A DNA stretch of 22,500 bases from Penaeus vannamei (lineage: Eukaryota; Arthropoda; Malacostraca; Decapoda; Penaeidae): NCBI RefSeq assembly GCF_042767895.1, contig NC_091553.1, forward strand, positions 46,076,444 through 46,098,943. Reading direction: 5' to 3'. Under the pieces are notes generated by a model, which had not been told where the DNA came from, searched no databases, and saw only the letters and a list, made by a program, of their open reading frames with translations. Positions 8,574-17,021 of this stretch are shown in pieces (the first letter of the stretch is position 1; every line of letters begins with the position of its first letter). Made by a program: the position numbers and the translations under genes.

Positions 8574-8657
8574 TCAATGTTCCAGGAGAGGGGCAAACTA
8601 GCGACTGCAGGCGGGCGGGCTGGCGGGCGGGCGGGAAGCTTCCAGCCGGAACATTGA
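8574..8657. other. 10-bp inverted repeat flanking a GGCG-rich loop
   Basis: TCAATGTTCC (8574-8583) and GGAACATTGA (8648-8657) are exact reverse complements. The 64-bp interior contains several GGCGGG units resembling GC boxes. A GA microsatellite abuts the right arm. Confidence 0.7.
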
Positions 8658-8658
8658 G

Positions 8659-8955
8659 CGGAGAGAGAGAGAGAGAGAGAAAGAAAAAGAGAGAACGAGA
8701 GAGAGAGAGATGAGATAGAGAGAGAGAGAGAGAGAGAGAAAAAGAGAGAAAACGAGAGAGAGAGCAGAGAAAGAAAGAGAAAAAAGGGAGAGGGAGAGAG
8801 ATAAAGAGAGAGGGAGAGAGAGAAAAGAAAAAAAAAGAGAGAAAACGAGGGAGGGAGAGAAAGAAAAAGAGAGAAAACGAAAGAGAGAGAGAGAAGACGA
8901 GGGAGGGAGAGAAAGAAAAAGGAGAGAAAACGAGGGAGAGAGAGATAAGGAGGGA
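8659..8955 (+). repeat. GA-rich array with GAGAAAACGA higher-order units
   Basis: (GA)n is interrupted repeatedly by GAGAAAACGA or close variants (about 8690, 8747, 8839, 8870, 8892, 8930). Segments between them include GGGAGGGAGAGAAAGAAAAA, twice near-identical at about 8850 and 8900. So it is a cryptic 30-50 bp repeat, not a simple dinucleotide. Confidence 0.85.
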
Positions 8956-9359
8956 GTGGAGAAGGAAGGACAGGTGAAAGGAATCGAGGTAGTAAATAAG
9001 AATGGAAATGAAGGAATGAGAATGAAAGGAAGTTGAGAGAAAACCACGAAGGGTAGAAAAGGAGGAGGAAATAGAAAGTAGTGTTAAAGAGGTGAACAAG
9101 GAAATAAGAAAACGGAAGAATACAGGTATTGAAAAAGTAAGAGAAGAAAGAATGATAAACGGGTAATATAAATGAGAAAAGAGAAGGAGAGGGAAGAGGG
9201 GAGAGCGACTAAACGAGGGGAAATAGGAAAGGCTGGAGAAGAGAAGAGGACGGAAAGGAGAGAGTACAAGGACAAAAATATAAATGGGCCAAAAAAAGGA
9301 AGAGAAAGGAAGGGGAAAAGGCTAAAGGAGAAAGATGTGAATGGACTAGAAAAGAATAG
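8956..9359 (+). other. A/G-biased sequence, no gene seen
   Basis: About 400 bp of purine-rich but not strictly periodic sequence. A plus-strand frame opens at about 9172 and continues into the GAA array. It is Lys/Arg/Glu-rich with no domain, so I treat it as low-complexity rather than a gene. Confidence 0.55.
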
Positions 9360-9640
9360 GAAGAAAAAGGAGGAGAAGGAGAAGAAAAAGGACAAGAAGA
9401 GGGAGAAGGAGAACGAGAAGGGGAAAGGGAAGAAGAGGAGGAAGAAAGGGGAGAAGAAGAAGAAGGAGGAGAAGAAGAGGAAGAGGAAGAAGAAGAAGAA
9501 GAAGAAGAACAAGAAGAAGAAGAAGAAGAAGAAGAAGAAGAAGAAGAAGAAGAAGAAGAGAAGAAGAAGAGAAGAAGAAAAAGACAGAGTAGAAGTAGAA
9601 GAAGAAGTAGAAGGAAGAGAAGGAGAAGGAGCAGAGTCAG
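9360..9640 (+). repeat. (GAA)n trinucleotide array
   Basis: Imperfect AAG, GAG and AGG units lead into (GAA/AAG)n at about 9487-9560, then decay into GAAGTAGAA variants. It reads as Lys, Glu or Arg on plus and as Phe, Ser or Leu on minus. Confidence 0.95.
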
Positions 9641-9722
9641 CCTCAATACAAACACCTGATGCCAAGAGCAATGCGTTGCCTGCGCCCGTCTTCCGAGAAC
9701 TGGAATGAACTGGTTTGCCTTT
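9641..9722. other. Short unique island
   Basis: About 80 bp of complex sequence isolated between purine tracts. It contains a short duplication GAACTGG at about 9698 and 9708. The long frame from 9172 crosses it, but I recognise no peptide motif. Confidence 0.4.
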
Positions 9723-9723
9723 G

Positions 9724-10140
9724 GGAGGGGGGGAGGGAGAATAGGAAGCGGAAGGGGGAAAAGGTGGGGGAGATGGGGGAGAGGGAGGGGGGAATAGGAA
9801 GCGGAAGGGGAAAAGAGAGGGGAGATGGGGGAGAGGGAAGAGGGAGGAAAGAGGAAGAGGGGAAGGGGAGAAGAGAGGGAGATGGGGGAGAAGGAGGGAG
9901 AGGGAGGAGAAGAGAGGGGGAGATGGGGGAGAAGAGAGGGGAGATGGGGAGAGTGAGAGGGAATGGGGGGAGAGTGAGAGGGAGAGGGAGGAGGGAGGAA
10001 GAGGGGAAGGGGGAGCATGGAGGAGAATGGGGGAGAAGGGAGAGAAGACAGAGGGGAAAAAAGAAGATGAAGGATGAGGAGAAACAAGAGGAGGAAAGGG
10101 AGCGGGACAGGAAGAAATGAAAGAGGGAAAGGGGAGGGAG
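9724..10140 (+). repeat. G/A minisatellite block
   Basis: The first two units are 53 bp long, marked by GAATAGGAAGCGGAAGGGG at 9739 and 9792. Shorter units with GGGGGAGATGGGGGAGA follow to about 9950, and then GAGAGTGAGAGGGAATGG twice at about 9950-9985. Glu/Gly/Arg frames are repeat translations. Confidence 0.87.
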
Positions 10141-10242
10141 AAAGCGCGAAGGAAGGAGTAAGGACGACAGGTAGATAGGTTTAAACAAGGGTGTGTTATG
10201 TGTACTATAAAAAAAATAGATATAAAGGATGGGCGAGGTTAA
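10141..10242. other. Short unique stretch
   Basis: Complex sequence with a short A-run near 10209 and no recognisable feature. Confidence 0.4.
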
Positions 10243-10291
10243 GGAGAGAGAGAGAGAGGGAGAGGGAGAGGGAGAGGGAGAGGGAGAGGGA

Positions 10292-10346
<55 letters not shown>

Positions 10347-10348
10347 GG
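10243..10348 (+). repeat. (GA)n-(GGGAGA)n-(GA)n-G13 compound repeat
   Basis: Short GA, then about seven GGGAGA hexamers (10258-10300), then about 35 bp of GA and finally a run of 13 G at 10336-10348. Confidence 0.95.
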
Positions 10349-10366
10349 AAGATATGAAATTGCCCA

Positions 10367-10396
10367 ACAGACTCAAACTCGTTTTGCAAAGTCTGT
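10367..10396. other. Stem-loop of 11 bp with one bulge
   Basis: ACAGACT (10367-10373) pairs with AGTCTGT (10390-10396), and CAAA (10374-10377) pairs with TTTG (10383-10386), leaving a CTCGT loop and a 3-nt CAA bulge. It lies in a short unique segment between G13 and a (GAT)n run. Confidence 0.6.
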
Positions 10397-10407
10397 CCCC
10401 AAGAGAT

Positions 10408-10453
10408 GACAATGATAAAGGTGATGATAATGACACTGATGATGATGATGATG
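10408..10453 (+). repeat. Imperfect (GAT)n
   Basis: GATGACAATGATAAAGG-type sequence leads into five (GAT) units at about 10438-10452. Unique sequence follows to about 10520. Confidence 0.85.
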
Positions 10454-10523
10454 TAACTCCCCACTCCTCCACATCTTTCATGGCAGGATCAATATCACTT
10501 TAACAAGATTACAGACAGATCAA

Positions 10524-10524
<1 letters not shown>

Positions 10525-10561
<37 letters not shown>

Positions 10562-10651
10562 GTGAGTGAGTGAGTGAGTGAGTGAGTGAGTGTGTGTTTG
10601 TGTATGTGTGTGTTTGTGGATGTGTATGTTTGTGTGTTTGTGTGTGTGTGC

Positions 10652-10691
<40 letters not shown>

Positions 10692-10735
10692 GTTTGTGTG
10701 TGTGTGTGTTTGTGTGTGTTTGTGTGTGTGTTTGA

Positions 10736-10819
<84 letters not shown>
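10525..10819 (+). repeat. Compound GA-GAGT-TG-GA microsatellite
   Basis: (GA)n at 10525-10558 changes to (GAGT)n at 10557-10591, then TG/TTTG/TATG variants to about 10733, then (GA)n at 10734-10819 with one T at 10750. The GAGT segment combines the two flanking dinucleotides, as expected if the compound array arose by stepwise interruption. Confidence 0.96.
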
Positions 10820-11010
10820 CGAGGGAGCGAGAGCGAAGGGGGGGAAGGGGGATGAAATGATTAGCAATAATGAGGCGGAAATGGGACATGTTTGATTTGG
10901 GTGACGATCGTGACGGGAAAGGATATTGATGATGAGTATATAGATAAATAAAAGTAGAATGAGGATAGTCCCGGTAATGATAACAAAACGAGCTTTCAAG
11001 TGGATAGAGT
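10820..11010. other. Unique sequence, no gene
   Basis: Complex A/G/T sequence with several GATGA and ATGAG words. No long frame, no motif. Confidence 0.5.
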
Positions 11011-11106
11011 AAAAAATAAATAAAAAAAATAGATATAAAATAAATAAATAATTAAAAAATTAAAAAATAAATGATAAATAGATAAAAAAAAAGTAAAAAT
11101 AAAAAT
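11011..11106 (+). repeat. A-rich (AAAT)n tract
   Basis: AAAT, AATAA and A7-9 units over about 95 bp, strongly A-biased on plus. Confidence 0.85.
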
Positions 11107-11400
11107 GACTGGGTAAGAAACACAGTAGGAATATTCTTATTTTCTTTGCCTTTCTTTTACATTGGCGATATTTATCCAGATGTTTCACGTGGACGATTCG
11201 CAAGGAAAACGAACAAGGAAAACGAACGAACAAAAAAAACCTGAATCCTAAGCGACTGAATCATCCTCTTCGTATTATGCAAATTTTCGAGGATGAGATA
11301 GCGTCTCAAGTTGCGCCAGACGAGAAGACTTCGCAGTGTGGCAGACTCGTGCTGGTTGAAGCAAGGGTCGCCCGCGGATTTGGTATCTGTTTTCCTCTAT
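11107..11400. other. Unique island with octamer and E-box
   Basis: Complex island with CACGTG at 11186-11191, an exact 13-bp tandem CAAGGAAAACGAA at 11201-11213 and 11214-11226, and a perfect octamer ATGCAAAT at 11277-11284. A plus frame from 11277 has about 40 mixed codons before it enters T/G-rich sequence and becomes Phe/Leu-rich. I do not recognise a family and do not call it a gene. Confidence 0.4.
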
Positions 11401-11713
11401 TTTCAATTTTGCTGTTGTTGCATTTGTTGTCGTTTGTGGTTTGTTTCCTTGGGTTGTTATGGGTGTTTTTTTTTATTTGTTTGTTGTTTTTTGTTCGTAA
11501 TATTCTTATTCATTTAGTTTTTGTTATTTTTTTCTTTCGTTTCTGAGTTTATTTGGTATCGCTGTCTTTATTAACTGATCGTTAGACCCTCGTTTTACTT
11601 TTATAATCAGGTCGTGTGTCCCTAATCGCCCATCCAATTAAAGTTGCCAAAAGTTGCCCCGTTGATCGAATGCGATCCCATTTAGGCTTCTCCCCCGAGC
11701 CGTGTGTCGTCTG
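11401..11713. other. T/G-rich then unique sequence, no gene
   Basis: 11401-11545 is T-rich with GTT and TTTG units. 11546-11713 is unique, with a short tandem AAAGTTGCC at about 11640 and 11650. No recognisable product on either strand. Confidence 0.5.
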
Positions 11714-11771
11714 GTCCAGGTAGGCCTATGTCCTTATCGTGTTGTCTCATCTGGGTAGGCCTACCCTGGAC
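11714..11771. repeat. Foldback built on TAGGCCTA palindromes
   Basis: GTCCAGGTAGGCCTA at 11714-11728 is the reverse complement of 11756-11771 apart from one extra base. The right arm also contains the perfect 14-bp palindrome GGGTAGGCCTACCC at 11753-11766. The loop is 27 nt. This could be a small foldback repeat or a remnant of a dispersed element. Confidence 0.7.
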
Positions 11772-11817
11772 ACGCATTACAGCGTCACTTTGATATATCG
11801 GCGGTGGAGTCTCGTTA

Positions 11818-11925
11818 TATATATATGCGTATGTGTGTGTGCTTGTGTGTTTGTGGGTGTGTGTGTGGGTGTGTGTGTGCTTGTGTTTGTGTGTGTGTGT
11901 GTGTGTGTCTGTGTTCTTCGTCTCT
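11818..11925 (+). repeat. (TA)n-(TG)n compound microsatellite
   Basis: A short TATATA at 11818-11824 is followed by imperfect GTGTGC/GTGGGT and then a purer (GT)n at about 11888-11907. Reads as Val/Cys. Confidence 0.9.
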
Positions 11926-12060
11926 GAGTAAGTGGATGGATGGGGGAGGATGGGGGAGGTGGAGGGGGGGCAGGTTACAGATCGCGCAAACTGCAAACTG
12001 AACTGTCATCCCGCACGGGTTCTATTCGCGTGACTGGGTTCACTACCCGTCTTTCTGGCG
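11926..12060. other. Short unique island
   Basis: GGAT units and G-runs at 11933-11969 are followed by complex sequence with GCAAACT in tandem at about 11986 and 11993. GGGTTCACTACCCG near 12038 forms a small hairpin; it was checked as a tRNA T-arm and rejected. No gene seen. Confidence 0.45.
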
Positions 12061-12412
12061 CAGGGAAATCGGGGAGAGGGAGGGTCGAAGGAGAGGGGAG
12101 GGGGAGGAGTTCGAAGGGGAGGGGCGGTGAGAAAAGATGGGGAGAGAATGAGGGGAGGTTGGGGAGACTGCAGGTGAGGGGGCACTTATTTGGGGGTAGG
12201 GAGGGAGGGTGAGGGTGAGAGGGAGGGAGAGGGAGAGGGTGGGAGGGTGTGGGGGTGAGGGGAGGGAGGAAGAGAAGGAGGGAGAAGAAGGAAGAGGGAA
12301 AGAGAGCAAGTGGAGGGAAGATAGAATTAGAAAGAGATGGATAGAGCAGGACGACGTAAAGTGAAATAAGAGAATGATTTGTTTGTGGCAAGGAAGAAGG
12401 GGAAGTCTACCT
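12061..12412 (+). repeat. G/A-rich low-complexity block
   Basis: GGGGAG, GGGTGAG and GAGGGA units without fixed period, becoming more A-rich from about 12280. Minus-strand Pro/Ser/Leu frames are repeat translations. Confidence 0.8.

Positions 12413-12413
<1 letters not shown>

Positions 12414-12443
<30 letters not shown>
12414..12443 (+). repeat. (GA)n microsatellite
   Basis: About 15 units. A purine-rich tail follows to about 12575 with no periodicity. Confidence 0.93.
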
Positions 12444-12447
<4 letters not shown>

Positions 12448-12575
12448 TGAGACCAGAAGAAAAGACGGGGAGAGAAGGAGGAAAATATAAACAGAGACAA
12501 GAAAACATGAAAGAAGCAAGAGAAGAGGGGGAGGGCAGAAAATAATAAAAAAGAGAGAGAAAGAGAAAAAGGAAA

Positions 12576-12780
12576 TGCGGCAGCCGGTTAAGGAATGACT
12601 CCTCCTGGTATTAAGGTGTGTGTGTGCTCTCCTGTGTCTCTGTGAATGGATTGCGGTGCGCGTGTGTGTGACATGCCTGCGGGGACACACACGAAAATGT
12701 TTGCGCGTGCTTGTTGTTTTGTAAGGGAAGGGGAGGGAGGGTGCGCGTGGGGGCGCTTTCAGTGCTTGCTTGCGTGCTTT
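12576..12780. other. Unique sequence with TG runs, no gene
   Basis: Includes a (GT)n of five to six units at about 12616-12627 and the hairpin at 12661-12693. A frame from 12646 runs into the pyrimidine block; no recognised product. Confidence 0.45.
12661..12693. other. 9-bp perfect hairpin CGTGTGTGT / ACACACACG
   Basis: CGTGTGTGT (12661-12669) pairs exactly with ACACACACG (12685-12693) around a 15-nt loop. The arms are themselves short TG and CA repeats, so this may be an inverted microsatellite pair. Confidence 0.75.
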
Positions 12781-13023
12781 AGCTTTGACACCCCTCCCCT
12801 CTCTCCCCTCTTTGCCTTTTGCTCCCCCTCTCTTCTTCGTCTTTCACTCTCTCCCTCCCTCCCTCCTTTCCTTTCTACCTGTCCGGCTCTCGTGTTCCCC
12901 TCGTCCCCCTCTCGCCGCAGCGTGTGTCACCCTGTCCCCCCTGTGTCCTCTCTCCCTCCCTCTCCCTTTTCCCCTCCCTCCCTCCCTCCCTCCTCCTTTT
13001 TTTTCTCATCTCTCTCCTGCTTG
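12781..13023 (+). repeat. C/T-rich low-complexity block
   Basis: CTCC, CCCT and CTTT units. A short unique CpG-containing stretch at about 12905-12935 interrupts it. Open frames are Ser/Pro/Leu-rich. Confidence 0.85.
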
Positions 13024-13155
13024 TTCCGATCTCCACCCCTCGCTGCTGTGCGAGTTTCGCCAAGCACCAGCTGTTTGTTCTGCGTGAATTATTCATTTGT
13101 TCAAACACCGCTCGCTTGTGTTGCGTCGGGCCTGCGTCTGGGACTGACTGCCTGA
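13024..13155. other. Unique CpG-containing island
   Basis: About 130 bp of complex sequence between two CT tracts, with an AATTATTCAT AT-rich word at about 13087-13096. A frame passes through it without a recognisable motif. Confidence 0.4.
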
Positions 13156-13156
13156 G

Positions 13157-13252
13157 TCTCTCTCTCTCTCTTTCTCTGTCTGTGTCTCTCTTTCTCTTTC
13201 CCTCTTTCTTTCTTTCTTTCTTTCTCCCTCTCTTTCTTTCTCCCTCCCTCCT

Positions 13253-13346
<94 letters not shown>

Positions 13347-13540
13347 TCTCTCTCTCTCCTTCTCTCCCTCTCCTCTCTCTCTCTCGCTCCTCTCGCTCTC
13401 TCTTCCTCCTCTCCTTTCTTCCTTCCCTTCCTTCCCTTCCTTCCCTCCATCCCCTCCTCTTTCCCCCTTCCTTCCCTCCATCCCTTCACATTTCCCCCTC
13501 CCTCCCTCCCTTCCTCGCCCTTTCTCTTCCTCCTACTTCT
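13157..13540 (+). repeat. (CT)n array with TTTC, CCTT and TCCC flanks
   Basis: Short CT and TTTC units, then 87 bp of uninterrupted (CT)n at 13258-13344, then CTCC and CCTT/TTCC units. The Arg-Glu minus-strand frames are its translation. Confidence 0.97.
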
Positions 13541-13858
13541 ATACAGTTGTCAAGTGTAGTTTTTGAATGTGCTACATCCCGTCCAATGGTCGTGAGTTCA
13601 CCTGATTTTCAAATTAGCTTTATTGTTTTTTCTTTTCTTTTCTTTTAAAGGATTTTCGAATTTTCTTTATCGATTTTTTTTTTGTGTTAGCTTCTCTTCC
13701 CAACAGGCCTGGCCCGAATAATTAGCCCGATAGACCTGATAGACTGGCTCGTGTGTATTAAGCGGTGCGTGTTGCTGCCCTGCAGGTGGCTTGATCGACC
13801 CCCATTCACGAGCTTTGGGTTTAATATTTGATGTTCATGTCTCCAAACACTACACGGG
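13541..13858. other. Unique region of about 320 bp, no gene
   Basis: Complex, moderately AT-rich sequence with CCAAT at about 13590, a TTTTC repeat near 13628-13648, AGGCCT at 13706-13711, a 10-bp tandem CCTGATAGAC-like pair at about 13727-13742 and CCTGCAGG at 13789-13796. No frame longer than about 50 codons with a recognisable product. Confidence 0.5.
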
Positions 13859-14340
13859 AGGGGAGGGGGAAGGGGGGGGGAGAAGGAGAGGGAGGGGGGT
13901 TAAGGCTAGAAGGAAGGAGGGAGGGAGGTTAAGGTTAGAGGGAAGAGGGGAGGGGGATTGAAGGTGAAAAAGGGGAAGGGGGAAGGGAAGGTGATGGGGA
14001 GAGGGTCACGTAAATGGAAGGGAGGAGGTGGGGGGATGGTGAATGGAGGAAGGGGAGGAAGAGGGAAGGTGAGGGAGGGAGGAATGAAATGGCACTTGCG
14101 TGGGCGTTGGGCAGAGCGGATGGCAAAATCGATGCGGATAGGGCACGCGATAGGGAGAGAAGAGGGGGAAAGAGAGAGAGAGAGAGAAGGCGAGTGGAAG
14201 GAGACGAGGAGGGAGGAAGGGAGAAAGAATAGGATGGGAAAGCGGGGGGGGGATAACGAATGACGATGAGTGGAGGAGGGATTAGGGAGAGAGAGAGAGA
14301 AGGAAGGAGGAAGTAGGAAGAGGGGGAATAGAGAGGGGAA
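13859..14340 (+). repeat. G/A-rich block with 29-bp duplicate
   Basis: G-runs and GGAAG units. GGTTAAGGCTAGA at 13898 and GGTTAAGGTTAGA at 13927 mark a 29-bp tandem pair. A short unique CpG-containing patch occurs at about 14088-14150. Gly/Arg/Glu frames come from the repeat. Confidence 0.8.
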
Positions 14341-14499
14341 GGGAGAGGGGATTCACGGACTTCCGGGGCTAAGTTGTCCGCCGAGGGGAGAGAGAGATCA
14401 AGCAGGTGGTCTTCAGGTAGATGTATGGAGGGGGAGGGGAGGGGGAGGGATGGGAGTTCTGTTAAGTCTTTTGATGTGCGTTAATCAGATAGGAAGGGA
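14341..14499. other. Short unique sequence
   Basis: Complex patch with a 5-bp inverted repeat CGGAC (14356-14360) and GTCCG (14376-14380), then G-rich and unique sequence. No gene. Confidence 0.4.
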
Positions 14500-14866
14500 A
14501 AAAGATAGAGAGATAAAAAGGGAGATGGAGAGATGGAGGGAGGTGGGGAAAGGAAGAGAAACAAGCAGACAGAGGCGGATAGAAATAGAACGAGAAGAGA
14601 GAGAGAGAAAGAGAAATAGACACACAGAAGTAGAAGGGAGAAAGAGAGAAACAAACAGACACAGAGAAAGAGAGAGAAACAAACAGACAGAAATAGAGAG
14701 GGAGAGAGAGAAGAGACAGAAGAAAATAGGGGGAAGACAGACAGAAATAAAGGGGAGAGAAAGAGAGAGAAAATGACAGACAGAAATAGAGGGGAGAGAA
14801 AGAGAGAGAAAGAGAGAAAAGACAGACAGACTAACAGACAGAGACGGACAGAAATAGAGGGAGCGA
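14500..14866 (+). repeat. (GACA)/(GAGA) array with 39-bp higher-order unit
   Basis: Imperfect GACA and GA units. GACAGACAGAAATA starts units at 14736 and 14775, exactly 39 bp apart and nearly identical; a related GGACAGAAATAGAGGG occurs near 14845. The Glu/Arg frames are repeat translations. Confidence 0.9.
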
Positions 14867-14945
14867 TAATGCAGCGCCCCATCCGCCGCCGCGCAAAGGA
14901 TTTCCGTCGGAAGGGCCTCCAGGAGACGTCCGCGGGGTAGGATTG
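14867..14945. other. GC-rich unique patch
   Basis: About 80 bp with high CpG. A minus-strand frame (14481-14981) reads about 40 mixed residues here before it becomes Ser/Leu/Phe repeat. It begins at a GTG, which is not a normal eukaryotic start, and shows no domain. Possible exon, weakly. Confidence 0.3.
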
Positions 14946-15070
14946 CTTCTCCTTAGACCTTGCTTCGTCGTCTTGACTCACGCGTTTCTCTCCTCCTTCG
15001 ATTTTCTTGATTTTTTCTTCTCCTTAGACCTCGCTTCGTCGTCTTGGTTCACGTGTTTCTCTCTCCCTTT
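14946..15070 (+). repeat. 71-bp tandem duplication, two copies
   Basis: CTTCTCCTTAGACC starts copy 1 at 14946 and copy 2 at 15017. About 54 bp align with six differences, all of them transitions. One change turns CACGCG of copy 1 into the E-box CACGTG (15050-15055) of copy 2. Confidence 0.92.
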
Positions 15071-15345
15071 TATTTTTTGAAAATTTATTTATTCATTTAT
15101 TTTTTTTAATTTGTGGTCGTCTTTTGTAATTTCATTTTGGAAGAGTTTTGTAATGTTATTAGGTATACTAGAGAAAAAAGGAAATTAGATAGGGGAGTGG
15201 CGAGAGATTAGGAGGAAATAAAGGTGAATGAAATGATCAATCCATAAATAGATAGATCAGTAAATTAGATAATTGATACGAATAAATAACGGGCAGGGAA
15301 TGGATCTCGTAAAGGCTCAATAATTTGTGGAGTTCCAGGAAAATT
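15071..15345. other. AT-rich unique sequence, no gene
   Basis: T-rich start, then complex A/T-biased sequence with scattered GATA words around 15247-15290. No frame of note. Confidence 0.5.
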
Positions 15346-15682
<337 letters not shown>

Positions 15683-15721
15683 AGCGTATATTTGCGTAAC
15701 GGTGAGGGTGGCGATCGATTT

Positions 15722-15745
15722 TTCTCTCTCTCTCTCTCTCTCTTT
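15722..15745 (+). repeat. Short (CT)n
   Basis: About ten CT units, followed by unique sequence to about 15807 that includes a 6-bp inverted repeat ACCTGG/CCAGGT at 15779-15803. Confidence 0.9.
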
Positions 15746-15807
15746 TTAGGAAAAAATTCCATCCTTGTTAAATGAATCACCTGGTATGTACAAGTTCCCA
15801 GGTACTT

Positions 15808-15998
15808 AGCGGAGGGGATGAGTGGGAGGATGAGGAGGGGAGGGGGAGGGAGCGGAGGGGGAGGATCAGAGGGAGGAGGGGGAGCGGAGGGGATGAGTGG
15901 GAGGATGAGAGGGAGGGGGAGGAGGGAGGGGGAGCGGAGGGGATGAGTGGGAGGATCAGAGGGAGGGGGAGGGGGAGCGGAGGGGATGAGAGGGAGGG
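15808..15998 (+). repeat. G-rich minisatellite marked by AGCGGAGGGG
   Basis: AGCGGAGGGG begins units at 15808, 15851, 15883, 15933 and 15976, with unit lengths of 43, 32, 50 and 43 bp. GATGAGTGGGAGGAT follows the marker in the first, third and fourth units. Length changes look like gain or loss of GGGAGG segments. Confidence 0.93.
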
Positions 15999-15999
15999 A

Positions 16000-16200
16000 T
16001 TATAGTCCGGTTTGATTACCTGTAATTGGCCAATCCTGTTTGTTTTTGCGCTTATCCGATCGATTTCCGGCGTCGCTTTATATCCGGGTTGAAGGGCGAT
16101 GGTTTGATATCCGGCGGTGATGTTGATCGGACGGGGGGGGGGTCTCTGGGGGCGGGTAGGCCTACCGTGCTCTCCTGATTGGCGATTCTGTCTGTGGGGT
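16000..16200. promoter_or_regulatory. Promoter-like unique island
   Basis: CpG-containing island with ATTGGCCAAT (16025-16034), a palindrome that holds CCAAT on both strands, TTTATAT (16077-16083) about 43 bp downstream, ATATCCGG at 16080-16087 and 16107-16114, and GGTAGGCCTACC at 16155-16166. The words are seen directly; promoter activity and direction are inference, and no gene follows on either side within the window. Confidence 0.25.
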
Positions 16201-16234
16201 TGTTTTTTTCTTTATTCTTTCCATCCCTCTATCA

Positions 16235-16411
16235 CTTTCTCCTCTCTCTTATTTTATTTTCTCTGTTCTTTCTTTATTTTATTTTCGCTTCGCTGCTCTT
16301 CTCTCCCTTTCGATTTACCTTCATCCTTTCTCCTCTCTTTTATTTTATTTTCTGTTTCTTTATTTTATTTTCGCTTCGCTTCTCTTCTCTCTCTTTCGTT
16401 TTACCTTCATT
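16235..16411 (+). repeat. 91-bp tandem duplication in T-rich DNA
   Basis: CTTTCTCCTCTC starts copy 1 at 16235 and copy 2 at 16326. Both contain TTATTTTATTTTCGCTTCGC and end in TTTACCTTCAT or TTTTACCTTCAT. Differences are small indels and substitutions. Frames that appear to encode repeated Phe/Leu peptides are this duplication. Confidence 0.92.
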
Positions 16412-16499
16412 TTTTTTCTTGATTTATTTTCTTTTAATCCCATTTGGATTTTTACATTATCTCTTTTTTCTTCTCTCGATTACTTTCTATCTTTTAGTG

Positions 16500-16653
16500 A
16501 CATCTTGATATTGAACACAAGCACAAAACACAATCACGTGAACACAAAGATGAAAATGAAAGTAGCTACAGTGATTTTTTTGTGTGTGTTTTGCTTTGTC
16601 TATTGGTTGTGTTTGGTATATATATATGTGTGTGTGTGTATCTTTATGAGGGG
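16500..16653 (+). repeat. Satellite-like family, isolated copy 0
   Basis: Contains GTGATTTTTTTGTGTGTG at 16571, then TTGCTTTGTC, TTGGTATATATATATG and TGTATCTTTATG in the same order as the three copies at 17022-17575. It ends at a G-run near 16650. About 370 bp of unrelated sequence separates it from copy 1. Confidence 0.75.
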
Positions 16654-17021
16654 GGGGGGCGTGGCGAGTGATTTATATGTTGTTCTTATATTCATCATGG
16701 TTTCTCGTCAGTTTATTTATTTATTTATTTATTTTTTTTTTTAGAATGATTGTTGTCCTTTATTTCGTCCTTGTTATTGTAATTGTTTTGTAATTGTTTT
16801 GCGGTTGATATTATAATTGTTATTGTTAGTTTGTTTTTTGTTGTACTATTGTTTTTGTCGTTCTCGTCATCGGTGACTTTCTCATTATCTCGATCACTGT
16901 AATTAAATGTTTTAAAACTTGCATTTCCCTTCAGCTGCCAATCATTATTATTTCGTGTTGTCCCGCACCCTCTTTCGTTGAGCAGATTTCGCGTGCAGGT
17001 TTGGCCGTGTTGCAATGCCGA
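16654..17021. other. AT-rich interval between satellite copies
   Basis: Contains (TTTA)n plus T10 at 16711-16742, TTG/ATT-rich sequence at 16750-16860 and a GTTTTAAAAC palindrome at 16909-16918. A minus-strand frame of 96 codons (16725-17015) is Asn/Lys/Asp-rich, starts at a non-ATG codon and resembles nothing I know. It may be an insertion into the array or unrelated spacer. Confidence 0.45.

Noticed and set aside
9172..9708. 178-codon Lys/Arg/Glu open frame that looks like a charged coiled-coil or nuclear protein
   Set aside because: Most of it is the (GAA)n array; the upstream part has no recognisable family.
12034..12050. GGGTTCACTACCCG hairpin resembling a tRNA T-arm
   Set aside because: Stem is only about four pairs and no other tRNA arms are present.
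13898..13939. GGTTAAGG words resembling arthropod telomere repeat
   Set aside because: Only two units 29 bp apart; explained by a local duplication in a G/A block.
14873..14981. Mixed-composition minus-strand peptide near a GTG start
   Set aside because: Too short, no ATG, no recognisable homology; it overlaps the 71-bp duplication.
16725..17015. 96-codon minus-strand frame rich in Asn, Asp and Lys
   Set aside because: Starts at a non-ATG codon, has no domain, and half derives from degenerate AAC/AAT repeats.
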